Part shown: positions 60,101-64,000 of the stretch, one piece after another
Layout of the letters: every line of letters starts with the position of its first letter
Numbering within the stretch: the stretch's first letter is position 1
From: Bagarius yarrelli
Lineage: Eukaryota > Chordata > Actinopteri > Siluriformes > Sisoridae
NCBI GenBank assembly: GCA_005784505.1
Contig: VCAZ01000050.1
Location: 1 to 64,000 of the forward strand
Direction of reading: 5' to 3'
DNA length: 64,000 bases
Notes under the pieces: model-generated
What the model was told of the DNA's origin: nothing
What the model saw: only the letters and a program-made list of their open reading frames with translations
Databases searched by the model: none
Position numbers and translations under genes: made by a program

Positions 60101-63100
60101 ATGAATAAGTCTTAACATGCACTATATGGCTAGATATACCATCATGGCTACACTAGGCTCCTAACTAACCCGCACACACCCCAATTCTAACCAGCCACAC
60201 CTGCACTAAGTCACAAACACTCCAGTGCACTCTAGAAAAGTGTTGTCTGCTGGCCTGAGCCCTAGCCTAGCCTTAGCCCTAGCCTTAGCCCTAGCCTTAG
60301 CCCTAGCCTTAGCCCTAGCCTTAGGCCTAGCCTTAGGCCTAGCCTTAGGCCTAGCCTTAGGCCTAGCCTTAGGCCTAGCCTTACATAAAAGATTTACAAC
60401 ATCAACACAAAACAAAGACAGCCTGAACAACAGGGGTGTATATATACACAGACTAACTAGGGGAAATAAGCAACACCTGGACACAATTAACCAATCACAA
60501 GACTGGGAAGAAAGATAAACAAAAAGCACATAAGTACTGGAGTGCCCTCTGGTGGCCTAGTGGGATATCGCTCCCTGTAACCGTTAAATATATTTGGACA
60601 CCTGACTATTATAACCATATGTGAGCCTCTGATCACATATGGTTATAATACCTCAGTGTTTGATATAGAACTGTTTAGAATACCATCATATTCTTTAGCA
60701 TTGTAAGTTTCCTCCAATAGACAATCAGTTAAACTTCTCATCGCCATGCGCCAAAACTCTGTTGGAAGGACTTCCTAAATGCTGTGGGGACCACATTTGG
60801 TGTCCACATACTATTATTTATAATATTTAAACGTATAATATACACCTGTTTACCCGGTTTTATTTATGACATCATTGTAAAACCTAGAAAAAAAGACATA
60901 AGGAGAGTGTATTAGACAGTAGCAGTGTATTGGAATACAGTGCATTACCTCTCCATCATAAATGAATATATTTACACACACACACACATGCACACACACA
61001 CAAAAGAACAACTGCTGCCAGCTCAGTCTTCCATATATTTAGTCAGTTTTGTACATAATCTATGTTAAGGGGTGTCTAAAAACAGATTGTGAAACACAAT
61101 CTGTCTCACACAGAAGACAATTACAATAACACATAGACAGGAAGAAATGCCCACAGATGATGCATGTGTTCTATTTAAACACACTACAGCAATCAAACAA
61201 AACACCAAACTCACATCATCATTCATCAACCCCTTAGTACTCAACACACACCTTAATCCCTCTATGTATAATTCGTTAAATACTAAATGTGTCACAGAAT
61301 TTATTCAAAGCATAACCTTTTCCCCCCTAATTTCCTTACCTACAAAAAAATAACCCCACTTCTTCAATGTCAGTGAGTTTCTATTAAAGAAACAACACCA
61401 CTACTAACAAAGTACAGTTTTAAAAAGACATTTGAAAGACGGATCTGTAATCAATAGACATGTAATGTGTTAAAAAATAAAAAACAAGCCATTATTGATT
61501 ATTATTTATTAAAAGCAGAAGGTTGTGTTGTAATTTGCATTCAGGACACTAAATGTACTAATACATTTTAATACAACTGACCTCAGGGGACGAAACTGAT
61601 ACAGATACAGATAATGCAAATAATGTAAGTATATGTAAGTGTAAGTAAAGCTAGAGAAATCATCTGTACATAAATCTGGAAAACTTGTAAAGTTAAGAAA
61701 GAAATGTAAATAACACTTAGGTATGAAAATGTGCTCGATGATATAACTAAATACAACATACTTGACATGTTTATGTCAGGTTATAATCCAAGTTCATGGT
61801 TATGATCCAGTTATGTCAGGTGAGAATTAGTTTTATTAGTTTCTTGTTTTTTCATGTTCTTTAATTGTTTGTCTTTTCTTTTGTTATTTTTTTAATGAAC
61901 TGCATTTGCATCCAACGACCCTTACGACTCGTGACAGATGTCTAATAATTTCACACTCATTTGTTGACTCGTACGTGAGTGGCAAAACCTGACAGTTTGG
62001 TAAATGAAAGAAGTTCCAGCAGAAGCCCTGCTACACGACAGAGCAGAAGGGAAGAATTTTTTAGATTGATCATCTAAGTCTATGAAATATTTATTATAAG
62101 TAAAAATAATGCCTTTGGACTACAACTAGTACTTAGCCTAACCTTGAACTGCACAGCTGGGGGGTGTTTATATTTATTTCACACTAAAGGTAAAAAAAGT
62201 TATATTTTATCATTTTTTTATATGACCAGTGTTATATTACCATTTGTGTGCATTTTCTTTATTTCTGAAGGTTGGAGCTTCAGCATGGGTTCAGCTTATC
62301 AGTTTCACAGCTGGAGGGTTTTTGTTGTGGTGTGTGCTCTGCCCTGTGTCTGCTCTGTGGTTGCTCTCACCTTCATGCCAGAAAGTCCAAGGTTCTACTT
62401 AGAGGTACAGTAGTAAGCACTGTGTGGTACATGCTATGGAACCTTTATCCTAGTGACAAAATATAAATAAAACATTACCTTTCATTCCTTGAAGATAAAA
62501 AAATAAAAACTTTGCCAATTATTACACACCACTTCTTTTTACACGTTTATAAGTCTAATAATTTTAACAAATCAGTTTGATTATGTTAATATAAACTGTT
62601 CAGAACAGCACTGTGGTGCGGCCATAGATAAATTATACTTTTATACTATATTACAGTGTTGCATATAATAATATATCAAGGTTCTAGGTATTATCTTTAT
62701 GCTGTAGTTTAATGTATCAAAACAGTAGAAAACAGTAATTTGTAAATTAAAGCCTGGTGGCTACCAGCACACGAGAGATGTTTAATCTCAATAATCTCCA
62801 CAGGTGGGGAAGCACGACGAGGCCTGGATGATCCTCAAGCAGATCCACGACACCAACATGAGAGCACGTGGACAACCAGAAAAAGTCTTTACAGTGAGTT
62901 AAACTGATGTGGAGTTTTAGCATGATGGCTTGGTTATTAGCTAGATGGCTAGATAAAATGTGCTGGTGGTCGTTTCTTGCTTCGGTATATGAGTGTTATT
63001 TACCAATATGCAAGGAAGATATTAAAAGAAGAACGGTGGCTTTTATCAAAGCTTAACCCACACATCAAACGTAGATAACCAATCACTAAATACTAAAAAA

Positions 63101-63812
63101 GAGATAGTAGATAGTCAATCACTAAATACTAAAAACAAAAAAAACAAAAAAAAAAGTCTGTATTACATTACAGCATGGTAAAAAAAAAATAAATAAATAT
63201 TTTTTGCGCATTCCACAATTTATTCATTTATTTTTTTTTCTGCATACAGGTTAATAGAATTAAAATCCCAAAGCAGATTGACGGGTTTGTGGAGATGCAC
63301 CCAGAGACAGGTAACCTTCTGTCCAAAGTCATTTTCCGAGTGAAGACAGAACTTTATGGGGTAAGAATAAAACATTTTATAACCTTTAAAACGGTCAGAT
63401 TTTTGTATTTCTGGATGTTTTCAAGTAAAATATCCATCATTTATTTTTACAGATCTGGTTGAACTTCATGAAGTGTTTCAATTATCCAGTAAAAGAAAGC
63501 ACCAAAAAGCTGGCCGTTGTGTGGTTCACGTTGTCGTTCGGGTAAACATTTTTTACTCGTTCTCAGAGAACAATAACAGGTATGAGTACTGGAATGTAAA
63601 CAAATAAGAAAATATCCTGTGTAAACTCATCTGGTAAATTTTTGCAGGTACTATGGTTTGTCTGTGTGGTTTCCTGATGTGATCAAGCACCTTCAGGCTG
63701 ATGAGTATGCATCCAAAGTGCAGCGACACAATAATGAGCAAACTGAGGATTTTACATTCAACTTCACCCTAGAAAACCAAATACACAAAAATGCTGTGTT
63801 CATCAATGACAG
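49609..63812 (+). CDS. sv2c: Synaptic vesicle glycoprotein 2C, N-terminal two thirds; gene runs off the window
   Basis: Twelve-helix transporter-like membrane protein of synaptic and secretory vesicles (SV2 branch of the major facilitator superfamily). The first coding exon starts in 5' UTR at 49609, after a TTTTTTTTAG acceptor; ATG at 49700. Coding exons: 49700-50288, 55200-55380, 56737-56888, 62271-62404, 62804-62893, 63250-63360, 63453-63541, 63648-63812; 503 codons plus two bases. Cytoplasmic head: LMKGAKDM, acidic NDEEGSSDATEGHDDED, IYEGEYQGIPS, ADEEELAQQYELIIQECGHG. Membrane part: helix 1 (LGLALMSDGVEVFVVGFVLP), DKVGRR loop, helices 3-6, FMPESPRF, then helix 7 (TLSFGYYGLSVWFP). The start of the large luminal loop has the NFT sequon at N487. 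C rather than A or B is chosen from the poc5 neighbour and the head sequence. The last ~230 residues lie outside the window. Confidence 0.94.
51130..51270 (+). mobile_element. tRNA-derived SINE in sv2c intron 2
   Basis: GAAAGTGGTGTTGGACTGC (head shortened), AAGTTTGATTCTTA B-box side, CCCCTGAGCAAGAGCCTTAA body, ATAAATGTAAG tail. Confidence 0.7.
51475..51545. mobile_element. Fragment of a dispersed element (GTTCCAGCATGACAATGCC motif)
   Basis: The motif CTGTTCCAGCATGACAATGC followed by CTGTACACAAA is a hallmark of a common fish non-autonomous repeat. Diverged inverse copies (GTGCACAGGGGCGATGTCAT) occur near 19190. Confidence 0.45.
52163..52208 (+). repeat. (CT)n microsatellite in sv2c intron 2
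   Basis: About 22 CT units. Confidence 0.95.
53395..53735. mobile_element. Candidate MITE in sv2c intron 2
   Basis: GTTACGAACGAG at the left and GTGTTCGTAAG at the right form short inverted ends around a GC-richer body. No coding frame. Confidence 0.35.
53960..54112 (-). mobile_element. Diverged tRNA-derived SINE in sv2c intron 2
   Basis: GGGCTTTGCTCAAGGGTCCA and CAGTGGCTGTTTGGTGGTGC match the reversed SINE body; the head end is decayed. Confidence 0.6.
54400..54700 (+). mobile_element. Retroposon 3' UTR-like fragment in sv2c intron 2
   Basis: TTGTACATGTAATATTC, TGTCTTTTTCTGCACTGTTG and ATGTTTTATGTAGC resemble the 3' UTR of fish LINEs. No coding part is left. Confidence 0.4.
57061..57124 (+). 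repeat. (AT)n microsatellite in sv2c intron 4
   Basis: About 32 AT units, followed by GTACTTTGCACAATGACAAT, a LINE-like 3' tail. Confidence 0.95.
59390..59640 (+). mobile_element. SINE split by an inserted 79-bp inverted-repeat arm
   Basis: The head GGGAAGTGGTAGCTCAGTGG (from 59394) and the rest of the SINE (from about 59500: GGATCTGGGTTCAATTC, GGACGTCTGCCAAATGCCAT) are separated by about 85 bp absent from other copies. That insert is the left arm of the 59412/59956 inverted repeat. Confidence 0.8.
59412..60034. repeat. 79-bp inverted repeat, 97% identical arms
   Basis: Arm 59412-59490 begins GTGTGTCAATTTTTCTATGC; arm 59956-60034 is its reverse complement. Only two mismatches over 79 bp were found, with a 465-bp spacer. 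Confidence 0.9.
60258..60384 (+). repeat. 12-bp minisatellite, CCCTAGCCTTAG then GCCTAGCCTTAG
   Basis: About five units of the first type followed by about six of the second. Both strands are open across the array (Leu-Ala/Leu-Gly on one, Arg-Pro-Lys-Ala on the other), but this is a consequence of the 12-bp period. Confidence 0.92.
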
Positions 63813-64000
63813 GTACATAAGCCTCATTAATTGTTTCCGATTTAATGTTTGACCCTGTTCATTGGTCAGTAACAGGAAGCAGGTACATAGACGAAGGCTC
63901 GATATTATGTAAGATTTCATGTTGAACAGTGAAACAGAAATACCAAAAAGAAACATCCAAATGCAGAAAAGGTGAATACAATCAGACAGAAAAAAAAACA

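Larger units (their letters stand above)
56889..62270. other. sv2c: sv2c intron 4, no other gene seen
   Basis: The 5.4-kb intron carries the inverted repeat, split SINE and 12-bp minisatellite listed separately. An interrupted (AC)n tract lies at 60974-61003. ATTTGGACACCTGACTATTA near 60592 recalls the end of a Tc1-like short fish element. No exon-like frame was recognised. Confidence 0.5.

Noticed and set aside
60206..60529. Long open frames on both strands across the 12-bp array
   Set aside because: A 12-bp period without stop codons keeps frames open by default. The predicted proteins are Leu-Ala or Arg-Lys-Ala repeats with no domain.

Overview
The window is vertebrate genomic DNA, almost certainly from a teleost fish. 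It holds AT-rich, intron-split genes with GT-AG splicing, long microsatellites, and many short tRNA-derived SINEs and L2-type LINE tails of the kind common in fish. The SINE family suggests an otophysan (catfish or characin-like) genome, but that is an inference. No prokaryotic features, CRISPR arrays, structural RNA genes or complete autonomous transposons were found.

Layout. Positions 1-18,300 look like gene-free intergenic DNA. They carry a decayed L2 retrotransposon with reverse-transcriptase remnants, a gag-like retroelement fragment, several SINEs, two direct copies of a repeat with an (AT)n core, and many microsatellites. Four protein-coding genes follow. (1) polk (+, 18371-25586, 14 coding exons, 713 aa) encodes translesion DNA polymerase kappa. 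(2) ankdd1b (+, 26712-35268, 15 coding exons, 554 aa) encodes an ankyrin-repeat and death-domain protein. (3) poc5 (-, 41984-35760, 12 coding exons, 572 aa) encodes a centrin-binding centriole protein and converges tail-to-tail with ankdd1b. (4) sv2c (+, first exon near 45835, ATG 49700, running off the right edge) encodes synaptic vesicle glycoprotein 2C. The order polk-ankdd1b-poc5-sv2c matches the mammalian POLK-ANKDD1B-POC5-SV2C block, which supports the orthology calls.

The genes are unrelated in function (DNA damage tolerance, signalling scaffold, centriole elongation, synaptic vesicle membrane). They are neighbours by conserved synteny, not as an operon or pathway. Exon boundaries were read by eye from splice consensus, reading phase and recalled protein families. 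All four models keep frame through every exon.

No wholly new system was found. The points most worth checking are: a tandemly duplicated 3' splice site in polk whose upstream copy would introduce a stop codon; a GC-AG intron in poc5 holding an inverted-ended insertion; an RFX X-box-like site upstream of poc5; a possible C-terminal CaaX box in ankdd1b; overlapping convergent 3' ends of ankdd1b and poc5; a 79-bp near-perfect inverted repeat that splits a SINE; telomere-like arrays; and two uORFs in the sv2c leader.
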